Of a stretch of DNA of 64,000 bases, positions 8,918-17,846 are shown piece after piece (position 1 is the first letter of the stretch; every line of letters starts with the position of its first letter). The translations under genes and the position numbers were made by a program. The DNA comes from an uncultured Bacteroides sp. (GTDB lineage: Bacteria > Bacteroidota > Bacteroidia > Bacteroidales > Bacteroidaceae), in the NCBI RefSeq assembly GCF_963677685.1, contig NZ_OY782186.1, positions 186,001 through 250,000 on the forward strand. Direction: 5' to 3'. The notes beneath the pieces were generated by a model, which saw only the letters and a list, made by a program, of their open reading frames with translations, was not told where the DNA came from and made no database searches.

Positions 8918-10051
8918 ATGAGAAAAATAACCTTCATTTTCCTTCTTTCAGTAACAAGTGGTTGGCTATCAGTCCTTAAAGCGCAGGAGAACATCGTTCG
9001 AAGTGAAGTCCTAAAAACCCTAGTATCTGTAAACGATTATTTCATGAGTAAATATTCCGATTGTACCTTGCCGTCAAAAACAGACAGAGTACGTCCAAGC
9101 AATATATGGACTCGTGGAGTATATTACGAAGGATTAATGGCACTCTACAGCATCTATCCTCAAGAACGTTACTACAATTATGCTTATGAATGGGCCAGCT
9201 TCCATAAATGGGGAATGCGAAATGGAACAACAACCCGCAATGCCGACGATCAATGCTGTGGACAGACCTATATTGATCTATATAACATCTGCCCCTCTTC
9301 TCCTAAAATGATAAAAAATATCAAAGTTTGCATGGATATGTTGGTTAATACACCGCAGGTAAATGACTGGACTTGGATTGATGCTATACAGATGGGCATG
9401 CCTGTTTTTGCTAAACTCGGTAAATTAACCAGTGATCAAAAATATTTTGATAAAATGTGGAACATGTACATCTATTCCAGAAACACACACGGAGGTAATG
9501 GACTATTTAATCCTAAAGAGGGACTTTGGTGGAGAGATCAAGATTTTGATCCCCCTTATAAAGAACCAAATGGCAAAAATTGTTATTGGTCGAGAGGAAA
9601 CGGATGGGTTTATGCCGCTTTAGTACGCGTGCTAAACGAAATTCCTCAAGATGAAAAACATAGAAGCGACTATCTCAACGATTTCAAAAGTATGAGCAAA
9701 GCATTGAAAGCATGCCAACGTACAGATGGCTTTTGGAATGTAAGTTTGCACGACTCCGGGAATTTCGGAGGAAAAGAAAGCTCGGGAACTACTCTCTTCG
9801 TTTATGGAATGGCTTGGGGAATACGAAACAACATATTAGATAGGAAAGAGTATCTCCCTGTGCTACTCAAAGCATGGCAAGCACTGGTTAAGGATGCTGT
9901 TCATCCAAGCGGTTTCCTAGGTTATGTGCAAGGCACCGGTAAAGAACCGAAAGATGGTCAACCGGTTAGCTACACAAATATACCTGATTTTGAAGACTAC
10001 GGAATAGGGTGTTTTCTCTTAGCAGGTTCTGAAGTATATAAACTCAAATAG
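8918..10051 (+). CDS. GH105 unsaturated rhamnogalacturonyl hydrolase
   Basis: GH105 enzymes cut the 4,5-unsaturated galacturonate from the non-reducing end of lyase-generated rhamnogalacturonan oligosaccharides. A signal peptide (to about residue 22, LKA) precedes an (alpha/alpha)6-barrel sequence with family hallmarks: RGVYYEGLMALY, NADDQCCGQTYIDLY, the DWTWIDAIQMGMPVFAKLG region (candidate catalytic Asp155), and YWSRGNGWVYAALVRVL. The 377-residue length is standard. The substrate requires a polysaccharide lyase, yet none is in the window. Its product feeds the KduI/KduD route encoded at 35842-37512. It is likely periplasmic and monocistronic. Confidence 0.92.
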   Translation: MRKITFIFLLSVTSGWLSVLKAQENIVRSEVLKTLVSVNDYFMSKYSDCTLPSKTDRVRPSNIWTRGVYYEGLMALYSIYPQERYYNYAYEWASFHKWGMRNGTTTRNADDQCCGQTYIDLYNICPSSPKMIKNIKVCMDMLVNTPQVNDWTWIDAIQMGMPVFAKLGKLTSDQKYFDKMWNMYIYSRNTHGGNGLFNPKEGLWWRDQDFDPPYKEPNGKNCYWSRGNGWVYAALVRVLNEIPQDEKHRSDYLNDFKSMSKALKACQRTDGFWNVSLHDSGNFGGKESSGTTLFVYGMAWGIRNNILDRKEYLPVLLKAWQALVKDAVHPSGFLGYVQGTGKEPKDGQPVSYTNIPDFEDYGIGCFLLAGSEVYKLK

Positions 10052-10079
10052 TATTTATTAACTGGTTGATTAATAAACT

Positions 10080-10183
10080 CACGCAGGTAGAAAAATGGCA
10101 GAAGATGGCTTACAATCTAAATAGATTGATAACAGTATATGGGTATTAGTTTGTCATCGGCTTAGGTTTTATCTTCCTGCGTG
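10080..10183 (+). other. Structured intergenic region after GH105
   Basis: CACGCAGG (10080-10087) pairs with CCTGCGTG (10176-10183) across an 88-base interior that holds smaller inverted repeats, and a T/C-rich run follows. It could be the GH105 terminator or a small structured RNA. No RNA family was recognised. Confidence 0.3.
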
Positions 10184-10216
10184 TTTCTCTCTTTTCTTTT
10201 GTATGCTATAACAAAC

Positions 10217-10279
10217 AAGAACATCCCCATGTTTTGACCAATAACATGGGGATGTTCTTATGTAAAACATGGGGATGTT
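10217..10279. terminator. Bidirectional hairpin with a third arm between GH105 and GH42
   Basis: A 17-bp perfect inverted repeat (10217-10233 with 10243-10259) has a 9-base loop. Fourteen bases of the right arm (AACATGGGGATGTT) recur directly at 10266-10279. It lies between convergent genes, as expected for a shared terminator, but the extra arm allows two alternative hairpins. Confidence 0.55.
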
Positions 10280-10345
10280 GTCAACTCTTTAAGCAGTACT
10301 TAAAAAGAAAAGATTACTAGGACAATAAGAAAGGGTAACTGATAC

Positions 10346-12439
10346 TTAAATCTTATAAACGAGTACCCCTGCCGTAGGAATCACAACATTCCCTATCAAG
10401 ACTTTCGCATTAGTAGGAAGAGTAAAGGTATACGGCTTATCAGAATAGTTAAGTACAATACCAAACCCGTTTCGATATTCCATTGTTATTCCATAGGGAA
10501 GGTTCATCACAGGGATCTTCAAAAGTGAATATAATTTTTTAAGCACAGCGACTTCTAGACTTCCATCAGTTGAATCAACACCAACATAGGTAACCGTTCC
10601 TTTTCCCAATCGGCGAAATGTTATTGCAGGTTTACCTGCATAAAACTCTTGCAGATAAGTTGCCCAAACTTCCGTTCCCTGATCGGGAATAAGTATCTCC
10701 CCCCACGTATTCCATTCGTAATTCTTATCTTGCATTTCCACTACGCCCGGATATTTGGGCAGTAAAAGGTCATAGAAGTCAAGTTTATTGCCTGTTAACT
10801 CACTAATAAGAGAACCAAAGGGCGCTTCAAATAATCTGCCTGAACGATCTTTCTGACCTGTACGACAAGTAAGTACCAAATTCCCTCCTTCAGCAACATA
10901 ATGTTTCCATCTATCAACTAACTCTTTATCCGCCAATTGATAGGCCGGCGCAATCATGACGGGATATGAAGCAAAGTCCTTTTCTTCGGTGATAAAGTCA
11001 ACTGGAGCTCCAAAAGATTTAAGAGGGCGATAATACTTTTCAATATGTGACATCGTATTCCAAGTCTCATTTTGCTTCTGACGGGCAATACTCCAAGCAT
11101 TTTCGGGATTAAAAAGAATAGCTGTTTTCCGCTTAAGATATTCTGTCGGTTTCTCCTCCCGAGGAGAATATTCTTTCCGCAGTTGCCTGATTTCTTCCAT
11201 AAACGTTTCATATTCATATCCTCCTGGAGTAACTGTAACACCATCTGTACCCACAATACCATAGTGATATTGCTCAGTACCATACAAAGGTTGACGATAA
11301 CGATAAGTACAGACAAAATCACTTCCTCCGGCAAATACACTCCATAGCCACAAGCGAACAGCACCCGGAAGAGGTTGCGGATTAATCCTTCCCCAATTGA
11401 CCTGACCCGGTTGTAGCTCCATCACACCATAAGTTCCTTGAATAGGGCGAAAGAAGTCATTTGCCAAAGCGATACGAAGCGGATTCCCAACTCTATATCC
11501 CCGACGACCGATACCCTCATCCTCTCCATACACCATATAACGAGTATATGATACAAAATCCAAATCTTTACTTCCACCAATATGTCCTTCTTCATAATTA
11601 GGAATATAATTCGTAGTAACCCATTGGTTTTTGGCGTATTTCTTAATCAGCAAACATTGTTCATTCAGAAACTCATTCGTCACTCCTGCTGCAAAACGAC
11701 GATAATCCAGTATTTGATGATGGTTCATAAACATCTGCCTGGTTTTAGGCAAAGTAATTTCATCAAACGAAGAATATACTTCACTCCAGAAAGACGTTCC
11801 CCAAGCCTCATTAAGTGTTTTAATACTATTATTATATTTCTTGCGGAGGAAATCACGAAAAGCCTGTTCAGCTTTAGCACTGTAATCAAATTGCACAGCC
11901 GGTTCATTATCTAATTGCCAACCAATTACGCGAGAATCATTTCCATAATGCTCAGCTAGCTTTTCAATCATCTTATAAGACAATTCTCTATAAAGGGGCG
12001 ATGCGAAAGAAGCATGTTGACGAGCTCCATGATCAAGCACTGTACCATCTTCATTGCGCAGCAATATTTCCGGATATTTTCGGCTAAGCCATACCGGTGG
12101 CGTAGCAGTTGAAGTACACAATATTACTTTCAAATGATGCTTTGCAGCAAGAGCCACAGCACGATCTAGCCATGCGAAGTCAAAAGTTCCTTCAGAAGGT
12201 TCAAGTTGTGCCCAAGCAAACTCGGCAAAATGAGTAAACTCAAACCCTAGCTCATGCATTTTCTTAAAATCCCGATCCCACTGACTTTCATCCCAGTGCT
12301 CAGGATAGTAATAGACTCCTGTTAGAGTAAGATCCCTATCTTTAAACCATTGTTCAGATGACGAACGCTGTGCATATAAATCATTAAGCAGCAAGACAGC
12401 AAAAGAAGTCAGTAGTAAAATTCGTTTTATCATCTCCAT
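10346..12439 (-). CDS. GH42 beta-galactosidase
   Basis: GH42 enzymes hydrolyse terminal beta-galactosyl residues, here most plausibly from pectic galactan side chains. After a signal peptide (to about residue 24, LYAQ), the TIM barrel opens with the classic GVYYYPEHWDESQWDRDF. The acid/base Glu179 is in GWQLDNEP and the nucleophile Glu341 in VMELQPGQVNWG. A trimerisation-like domain (about 420-620) and a small C-terminal beta domain follow. The 697-residue length is normal. The export signal suggests periplasmic action, unlike many cytoplasmic GH42 proteins. Only two bases separate it from the upstream GH43 gene, so they form one transcript. Confidence 0.93.
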   Translation of the reverse strand: MEMIKRILLLTSFAVLLLNDLYAQRSSSEQWFKDRDLTLTGVYYYPEHWDESQWDRDFKKMHELGFEFTHFAEFAWAQLEPSEGTFDFAWLDRAVALAAKHHLKVILCTSTATPPVWLSRKYPEILLRNEDGTVLDHGARQHASFASPLYRELSYKMIEKLAEHYGNDSRVIGWQLDNEPAVQFDYSAKAEQAFRDFLRKKYNNSIKTLNEAWGTSFWSEVYSSFDEITLPKTRQMFMNHHQILDYRRFAAGVTNEFLNEQCLLIKKYAKNQWVTTNYIPNYEEGHIGGSKDLDFVSYTRYMVYGEDEGIGRRGYRVGNPLRIALANDFFRPIQGTYGVMELQPGQVNWGRINPQPLPGAVRLWLWSVFAGGSDFVCTYRYRQPLYGTEQYHYGIVGTDGVTVTPGGYEYETFMEEIRQLRKEYSPREEKPTEYLKRKTAILFNPENAWSIARQKQNETWNTMSHIEKYYRPLKSFGAPVDFITEEKDFASYPVMIAPAYQLADKELVDRWKHYVAEGGNLVLTCRTGQKDRSGRLFEAPFGSLISELTGNKLDFYDLLLPKYPGVVEMQDKNYEWNTWGEILIPDQGTEVWATYLQEFYAGKPAITFRRLGKGTVTYVGVDSTDGSLEVAVLKKLYSLLKIPVMNLPYGITMEYRNGFGIVLNYSDKPYTFTLPTNAKVLIGNVVIPTAGVLVYKI

Positions 12440-12441
12440 TT

Positions 12442-13395
12442 CTATTTATTTCGATTACTGTATTGAAGTAGAGACTCCAGAACTCTATGATCAACCTCAA
12501 AGGCTGTGCCGTGACGAGTCCCTTTAGGAAAGACAACCTTATCGGAAACATCTTCCCAATGAATACGATCTTTTGAGCGAACAGCCCCGTATTTATGATC
12601 GCGATATTTATCAAAATAGACGTAAAGATAATCTCCAACCAACAAGGGTGCCGGACCTTCAGCCCAATAATCACCCGTAATAGGTGCTGAAACATTTACC
12701 GGAAATCCATTTTTTATATCTTTAGTCTTAGTCACCCGAAGATTTTTCTCGGGAGGATTAGAATTCTCATTCTTCACCACCATAATCAATTCATCATCCG
12801 TGTCCTTCACTATAGCAGCATCAATCACACTAAAATCGGGATTAAAGAAAATCTTAGTTTTAGAGAATTTCTTGAAATCTTTAGTTGTGACATAGTAGAT
12901 GCGATGATTCAAGCCTTTTTCACTCTCACTCGTTGCAACCTCTTTATGTCGCCCGGGAATCGTTGTTGCCCAAAAGATATAATAAGTTTTTGATGGTTCG
13001 TCGTAAAATAATTCCGGCGCCCAACAATTATGGGCCGTAGGTTCATGCATCATCACAGGAATCGCTTTTTGTTCTGACCAGTGTAACAAATCTTTTGAAG
13101 AAGCATAACCTATAATCCGATCGGTCCAACTAGAGGTCCATACCATATGAAAAGTACCATCAGGAGAGTGACAAATGCTAGGATCACGCATTAATTTATC
13201 CTTTCCCACATTGGGAATAAGAAAAGATTCGCCCCCATTCAGAGCATCCCATTTAAGTCCGTCTCTACTATAAGCCAAGTGAAGCCCATCTTTGCTATCA
13301 TTAATGAAATAAGAAAATAAATAAGCTTTGCTTTGCCCCCAAACGGCAACCAAGGAAAAGAATATAAGACAAAGGAAAAGAAAGATTTTCTTCAT
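12442..13395 (-). CDS. GH43-family glycosidase (arabinosidase/galactosidase type)
   Basis: A signal peptide (MKKIFLFLCLIFF...VWG) leads into a five-bladed propeller of 317 residues. Probable catalytic acids are visible in GH43 order: Asp71 in LMRDPSICHSPDG, Asp192 in VIDAAIV, and Glu246 in WAEGPAP. GH43 members in pectin loci remove arabinose or galactose side chains. The exact subfamily and sugar cannot be set by eye. Pairing with GH42 in one operon points to arabinogalactan or galactan branches. It is transcribed divergently from the GH2 operon. Confidence 0.85.
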   Translation of the reverse strand: MKKIFLFLCLIFFSLVAVWGQSKAYLFSYFINDSKDGLHLAYSRDGLKWDALNGGESFLIPNVGKDKLMRDPSICHSPDGTFHMVWTSSWTDRIIGYASSKDLLHWSEQKAIPVMMHEPTAHNCWAPELFYDEPSKTYYIFWATTIPGRHKEVATSESEKGLNHRIYYVTTKDFKKFSKTKIFFNPDFSVIDAAIVKDTDDELIMVVKNENSNPPEKNLRVTKTKDIKNGFPVNVSAPITGDYWAEGPAPLLVGDYLYVYFDKYRDHKYGAVRSKDRIHWEDVSDKVVFPKGTRHGTAFEVDHRVLESLLQYSNRNK

Positions 13396-13511
13396 AATAC
13401 AATCATTAAAATTTATACAAAAATAGAATAGACAAATATAAATGAACCAAGATGAAAGAAAAAACTATAAACAAGAAAACACAACCTAGTTTTAAACAAA
13501 AAACTGTATTA

Positions 13512-13562
13512 TTGTACAGATAACTATAATAACAAGGCATTTTATACGAAATTCTATCTTTG
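13512..13562 (+). promoter_or_regulatory. Promoter and candidate operator of the GH2-GH28 operon
   Basis: TATCTTTG (13555-13562) is the -7 box, inside ACGAAATTCTATCTTTGT, almost identical to the GH105 promoter. TTGTACA (13512-13518) plus AACTATAATAA resembles the element upstream of GH105, but 23-24 bases closer to the -7 box. Confidence 0.5.
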
Positions 13563-13631
13563 TGTACATGTTTCTAGGATGTATAATCAGGAAACTCCCT
13601 AATTTAGCTTTCGTATTTTAAAGTAAATATT

Positions 13632-16520
13632 ATGCAGAAACATTTTTTTACATTATCTTTTTTTATTGCTTTCACTACAAGTCTATGGGCACAAAATGTA
13701 CTTGATATTACCGGAAAATGGAAATTTCAAATTGACAGAAATGACCTGGGAGTGAAAGAGCAATGGTATAAGAAAACATTAAGTGACGAAATAAACCTTC
13801 CGGGATCAATGCCTGAGAAGCTCAAAGGAGACGAAGTTAGCATACATACAAAATGGACAGGAAGTTTATATGACAGTTCATATTACTTCAATCCTTATAT
13901 GGAAAAATATCGTATCGAGGGAGATATTAAATTACCTTTTTTTTTGACACCCGACAAACATTACGTGGGGGTGGCATGGTATCAGAAAGAGGCTATGATT
14001 CCATCTAATTGGAAAGGAGAACGAATTTTACTTTATCTGGAACGACCTCATATAGAAACGACCGTATGGATTAACGGACAAAAAGCAGGAATGCAAAACA
14101 GCCTTTGTGTTCCTCATATATACGATATAACAAATCTCATTAAAAGAGGGAAATGCACTATATCCATAAGAGTGGATAATCGCATTAAAAAGATAAATGT
14201 AGGACCAGATTCGCATAGTATAACCGATCAGACACAAGGTAATTGGAATGGCATTGTAGGCAAAATAAATCTGCAAACAACTCCAAAAATTTATTTTGAT
14301 GATATCCAAGTATATCCTGACCTGGATAACAAAAAAGCAATCGTAAAGATGACTTTGAAATCAACATCCGCAGCAAGTAGTTCGGCAAGAATTTCTCTGT
14401 CAGCTACAAGCTTCAACACAGATAAAAAGCAAAATATCCCGAGCATAACACAAACATTCAAGATAAAAGGCGGACTTCTAAACTGCGAAATGGAATTGCC
14501 AATGGGCAATAATGTGTTAACATGGGACGAATTTGATCCGGCATTATATATGCTAAATGCTGAGATAACAAGTAAAAAAGGGAAAGAAAAAAAGAAAGTG
14601 CAATTCGGGATGCGAAAATTCAACATCAAGGGAAAGTGGTTTTATGTAAACGGTAATAAAACAATGCTTCGGGGAACAGTAGAAAACTGTGACTTCCCAC
14701 TAACGGGTTATGCTCCCATGGATGTGAAAGATTGGGAACGAGTTTTTCGCATTTGCCGTAACTACGGACTCAACCACATGCGCTTTCATTCTTACTGTCC
14801 ACCGGAAGCAGCCTTCATTGCTGCTGATTTAGTCGGATTTTATTTACAACCTGAAGGACCTAGCTGGCCAAATCACGGCCCCAAACTAGGATTAGGACAA
14901 CCCATCGACAAATACCTCATGGATGAAACTATCCGCTTAACAAAAGCTTATGGCAATTATGCTTCTTATTGTATGCTTGCTTGTGGCAACGAACCTTCTG
15001 GACGCTGGGTAGCCTGGGTAAGTAAGTTTGTAGACTATTGGAAAAAAACTGATCCACGAAGAGTATATACAGGAGCATCAGTTGGCAACAGTTGGCAATG
15101 GCAACCCCATAACGAATATCACGTAAAAGCAGGTGCTCGCGGACTCAATTGGGCAAAAACAAGACCTGAATCCGAATCTGATTACCGCGGAAGAATAGAC
15201 ACAGTAAAACAACCCTACGTATCCCACGAAACGGGGCAATGGTGTGCTTTCCCGAATTTTAATGAGATCAGAAAATATACCGGAGTCAACAAAGCAAAAA
15301 ACTTCGAGATTTTCCGAGACCTGCTTGCTGATGGGAAAATGGCTGATAAAGGAAACGATTTTATGATGGCTTCCGGTAAGTTACAAGTCTTATGCTATAA
15401 AAATGAAATAGAGCGTACGCTCAGAACACCTGATTATGCAGGATTTCAGTTATTGGCCCTTAATGATTATTCAGGACAAGGAACAGCCTTAGTAGGGATG
15501 CTTGACGTCTTTTTTGAAGAAAAAGGATATGTTACTGCCAACGAAGTCCGCCGCTTTTGTAGCCCAATTGTACCTTTAGCTCGTATACCTAAATTTACAT
15601 ATAAAAACAATGAAACTTTCATTGCAAATATTGAGGTCGCCAACTTTTATAAGACCCCACTTCAAAATGCAAAAACAGTATATTGTATCAAAGATGAATA
15701 CGGTAAAGTCTATGCGCATGGAACATTAAGTATTAAGGATATTCCTATAGGTAACTGTTTCCACTTAGGAACAATCCGGTATTCACTCAAGGATATATCT
15801 TCTCCTCAAAAATTAAAGTTGGAAGTACGAATAGAAGGAACAGAAGCTGTAAACGACTGGGACTTTTGGGTTTATCCGACAAAAGTTGAGATAGATACAA
15901 AAAATATCTATGTTGCTGATTCTTTAGATGAAAAAGCGCAAAAGATATTAAAAGAAGGAGGAAATGTTTTAATCACTGCTGCCGGAAAAATATCCTATGG
16001 GAAGGAAGTCGTTCAATATTTCACTCCTGTCTTTTGGAATACTTCATGGTTCAAGATGCGTCCACCGCATACCACAGGCATTTGGGTAAACGACAAACAC
16101 CCTTTATTTAAAAACTTTCCGACAGAGTATCACAGTAATCTGCAATGGTGGGAGCTACTAAACAAATCTCAAGTTATGCAGTTTACTGAATTTCCTGAGA
16201 ACTTTGAGCCTTTAGTACAAAGTATTGATACTTGGTTCATTAGCCGGAAAATAGGAACTCTTTTCGAAGCTAAAGTATTAAATGGGAAAGTAATAATGAC
16301 AAGTATGGACATTACCAGGAATCTAGAAAAGCACATTGTTGCCCGCCAGATGTATAAAGCAATTATCGATTACATGAATTCAGACTATTTCAGACCGAAA
16401 TATAAAATTAAGATACAACAAATACAGAATTTATTTACTAAGAAAGCACCTAAAGTAAATTCTTATACAAAAGATTCTCCTGATGAATTAAAGCCAAAAA
16501 AAGGAGATAAAGGTATCTAA
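13632..16520 (+). CDS. GH2-family exo-glycosidase (beta-galactosidase-like)
   Basis: A signal peptide (to LWA) is followed by a GH2 sugar-binding jelly roll (about 20-210), an immunoglobulin-like domain (about 215-330), and a TIM barrel beginning MRKFNIKGKWFYVNGNKTMLRGT. The acid/base Glu454 is in LACGNEPSG and the probable nucleophile Glu533 in SHETGQW. A long C-terminal region (about 640-960) is unlike short GH2 enzymes and ends in a Lys-rich tail. The sugar may be beta-galactose or a uronic acid and cannot be decided by eye. It is the first gene of a tightly spaced six-gene operon. A run of nine T at 13937-13945 lies inside the frame. Confidence 0.85.
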   Translation: MQKHFFTLSFFIAFTTSLWAQNVLDITGKWKFQIDRNDLGVKEQWYKKTLSDEINLPGSMPEKLKGDEVSIHTKWTGSLYDSSYYFNPYMEKYRIEGDIKLPFFLTPDKHYVGVAWYQKEAMIPSNWKGERILLYLERPHIETTVWINGQKAGMQNSLCVPHIYDITNLIKRGKCTISIRVDNRIKKINVGPDSHSITDQTQGNWNGIVGKINLQTTPKIYFDDIQVYPDLDNKKAIVKMTLKSTSAASSSARISLSATSFNTDKKQNIPSITQTFKIKGGLLNCEMELPMGNNVLTWDEFDPALYMLNAEITSKKGKEKKKVQFGMRKFNIKGKWFYVNGNKTMLRGTVENCDFPLTGYAPMDVKDWERVFRICRNYGLNHMRFHSYCPPEAAFIAADLVGFYLQPEGPSWPNHGPKLGLGQPIDKYLMDETIRLTKAYGNYASYCMLACGNEPSGRWVAWVSKFVDYWKKTDPRRVYTGASVGNSWQWQPHNEYHVKAGARGLNWAKTRPESESDYRGRIDTVKQPYVSHETGQWCAFPNFNEIRKYTGVNKAKNFEIFRDLLADGKMADKGNDFMMASGKLQVLCYKNEIERTLRTPDYAGFQLLALNDYSGQGTALVGMLDVFFEEKGYVTANEVRRFCSPIVPLARIPKFTYKNNETFIANIEVANFYKTPLQNAKTVYCIKDEYGKVYAHGTLSIKDIPIGNCFHLGTIRYSLKDISSPQKLKLEVRIEGTEAVNDWDFWVYPTKVEIDTKNIYVADSLDEKAQKILKEGGNVLITAAGKISYGKEVVQYFTPVFWNTSWFKMRPPHTTGIWVNDKHPLFKNFPTEYHSNLQWWELLNKSQVMQFTEFPENFEPLVQSIDTWFISRKIGTLFEAKVLNGKVIMTSMDITRNLEKHIVARQMYKAIIDYMNSDYFRPKYKIKIQQIQNLFTKKAPKVNSYTKDSPDELKPKKGDKGI

Positions 16521-16543
16521 CAAAATACATAATTATAGCAGCA

Positions 16544-17827
16544 ATGAAAACATCTATACTTATTGTCTGGGCATTAGCTACAAGCATAATGTCACAGGCA
16601 CAGCAAACTAATTTTTCTTTTTACTTCAACAACAAAAAGAAAAAAGAGAACAAAGAAGCTATCAGAATATCTCCTCAATGCATATTTTCTGATAGCATAG
16701 GGTATGGGTATGACTTGCAGCCCGCACCTAGTGCGAAAAGCAATCGCCCTTTCTATTTCTCAGTCAATGTACCGGATGGTAATTATAAAGTCACAGTGAC
16801 ATTAGGCTCTAAGAAAAAGGCAGGAGAAACAACCGTTAGAGGAGAGTCTAGGAGGCTTTTCATCGAAAATCTCTCTACAAAAAAAGGAGAATTTATTACA
16901 CGTTCCTTTATCATAAACAAAAGAACTCCACTCATTGCTAAAGGCGAGTATGTAAAAATCAAACCTCGCGAAAAGAAAAAGCTAAATTGGGATAACAAGT
17001 TAACTCTTGAATTTAATGGAGATTCCCCTCAATTATCTGCGATAAATATAGAGAAAGTAGATACAATACCAACCATCTTTCTATGTGGTAATTCTACTGT
17101 AGTAGATCAAGATAATGAACCATGGGCTAGTTGGGGACAAATGATCCCGCGCTTCTTTAACGATCAGGTATGCTTTGCTAATTATGCAGAATCAGGTGAA
17201 GCTGCTAATACTTTTATTGCGGCAGGCAGATTAAAAAAAGCGTTGACGCAAATGAAAGCAGGCGATTATATTTTCATCCAATTCGGACACAATGATCAAA
17301 AACAGAAAGGACCGGGTATAGGAGCTTATTATTCATTTATGACTAATCTCAAGATCTTCATCGATAAAGCTCGTGCAAAAGGAGCACATCCGGTATTGAT
17401 TACCCCTACCCAACGACGAAGTTTTAATTCGGAAGGAAAAATAACAGATACCCATGGAGAATATCCTGACGCAATGAGATGGTTGGCTCACAAAGAAAAT
17501 ATTCCTTTAATCGATCTAAATGCTATGACGCGCATTCTTTATGAAGCAATGGGAGTTGAAAAAAGTAAAAAAGCATTTGTTCATTACCCCGCTAAGACTT
17601 TTCCAGGACAAACAAAAGCATTAGCAGATAACACGCATTTCAATCCATACGGCGCTTATCAAATAGCCAAATGTATTATCGAAGGAATGAAGCAAAATCA
17701 TTTGCAACTTATTAAATATCTTAGAAAAGATTACAATTCCTTTGATCCGTCACACCCAGACAAACTTTCATCTTTTCATTGGAATGCCAGTCCGTTTACC
17801 GAGATAGAAAAACCCGATGGAAATTAA
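16544..17827 (+). CDS. CE12 rhamnogalacturonan acetylesterase with N-terminal beta domain
   Basis: Behind a signal peptide (to SQA), residues about 20-175 form a beta-rich accessory domain (PFYFSVNVPDGNYKVTVTLG) like those preceding many two-domain CE12 proteins. Residues 178-400 are the esterase: CGNSTVVD with Ser184, WASWGQMIPRFF, the oxyanion segment YAESGEAANTF, FIQFGHNDQ, and the D-x-x-H block with His365 in DNTHFNPYG. It differs from the single-domain CE12 at 7981, so the locus has two acetylesterases. The gap to GH2 is 23 bases. Confidence 0.88.
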   Translation: MKTSILIVWALATSIMSQAQQTNFSFYFNNKKKKENKEAIRISPQCIFSDSIGYGYDLQPAPSAKSNRPFYFSVNVPDGNYKVTVTLGSKKKAGETTVRGESRRLFIENLSTKKGEFITRSFIINKRTPLIAKGEYVKIKPREKKKLNWDNKLTLEFNGDSPQLSAINIEKVDTIPTIFLCGNSTVVDQDNEPWASWGQMIPRFFNDQVCFANYAESGEAANTFIAAGRLKKALTQMKAGDYIFIQFGHNDQKQKGPGIGAYYSFMTNLKIFIDKARAKGAHPVLITPTQRRSFNSEGKITDTHGEYPDAMRWLAHKENIPLIDLNAMTRILYEAMGVEKSKKAFVHYPAKTFPGQTKALADNTHFNPYGAYQIAKCIIEGMKQNHLQLIKYLRKDYNSFDPSHPDKLSSFHWNASPFTEIEKPDGN

Positions 17828-17846
17828 TCAAGCCCCACATTAGTAT

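Noticed and set aside
10954..11914. Several 60-136 codon frames overlapping the GH42 gene
   Set aside because: All are shadows of a well-supported glycosidase with intact catalytic residues; codon use and composition look unselected.
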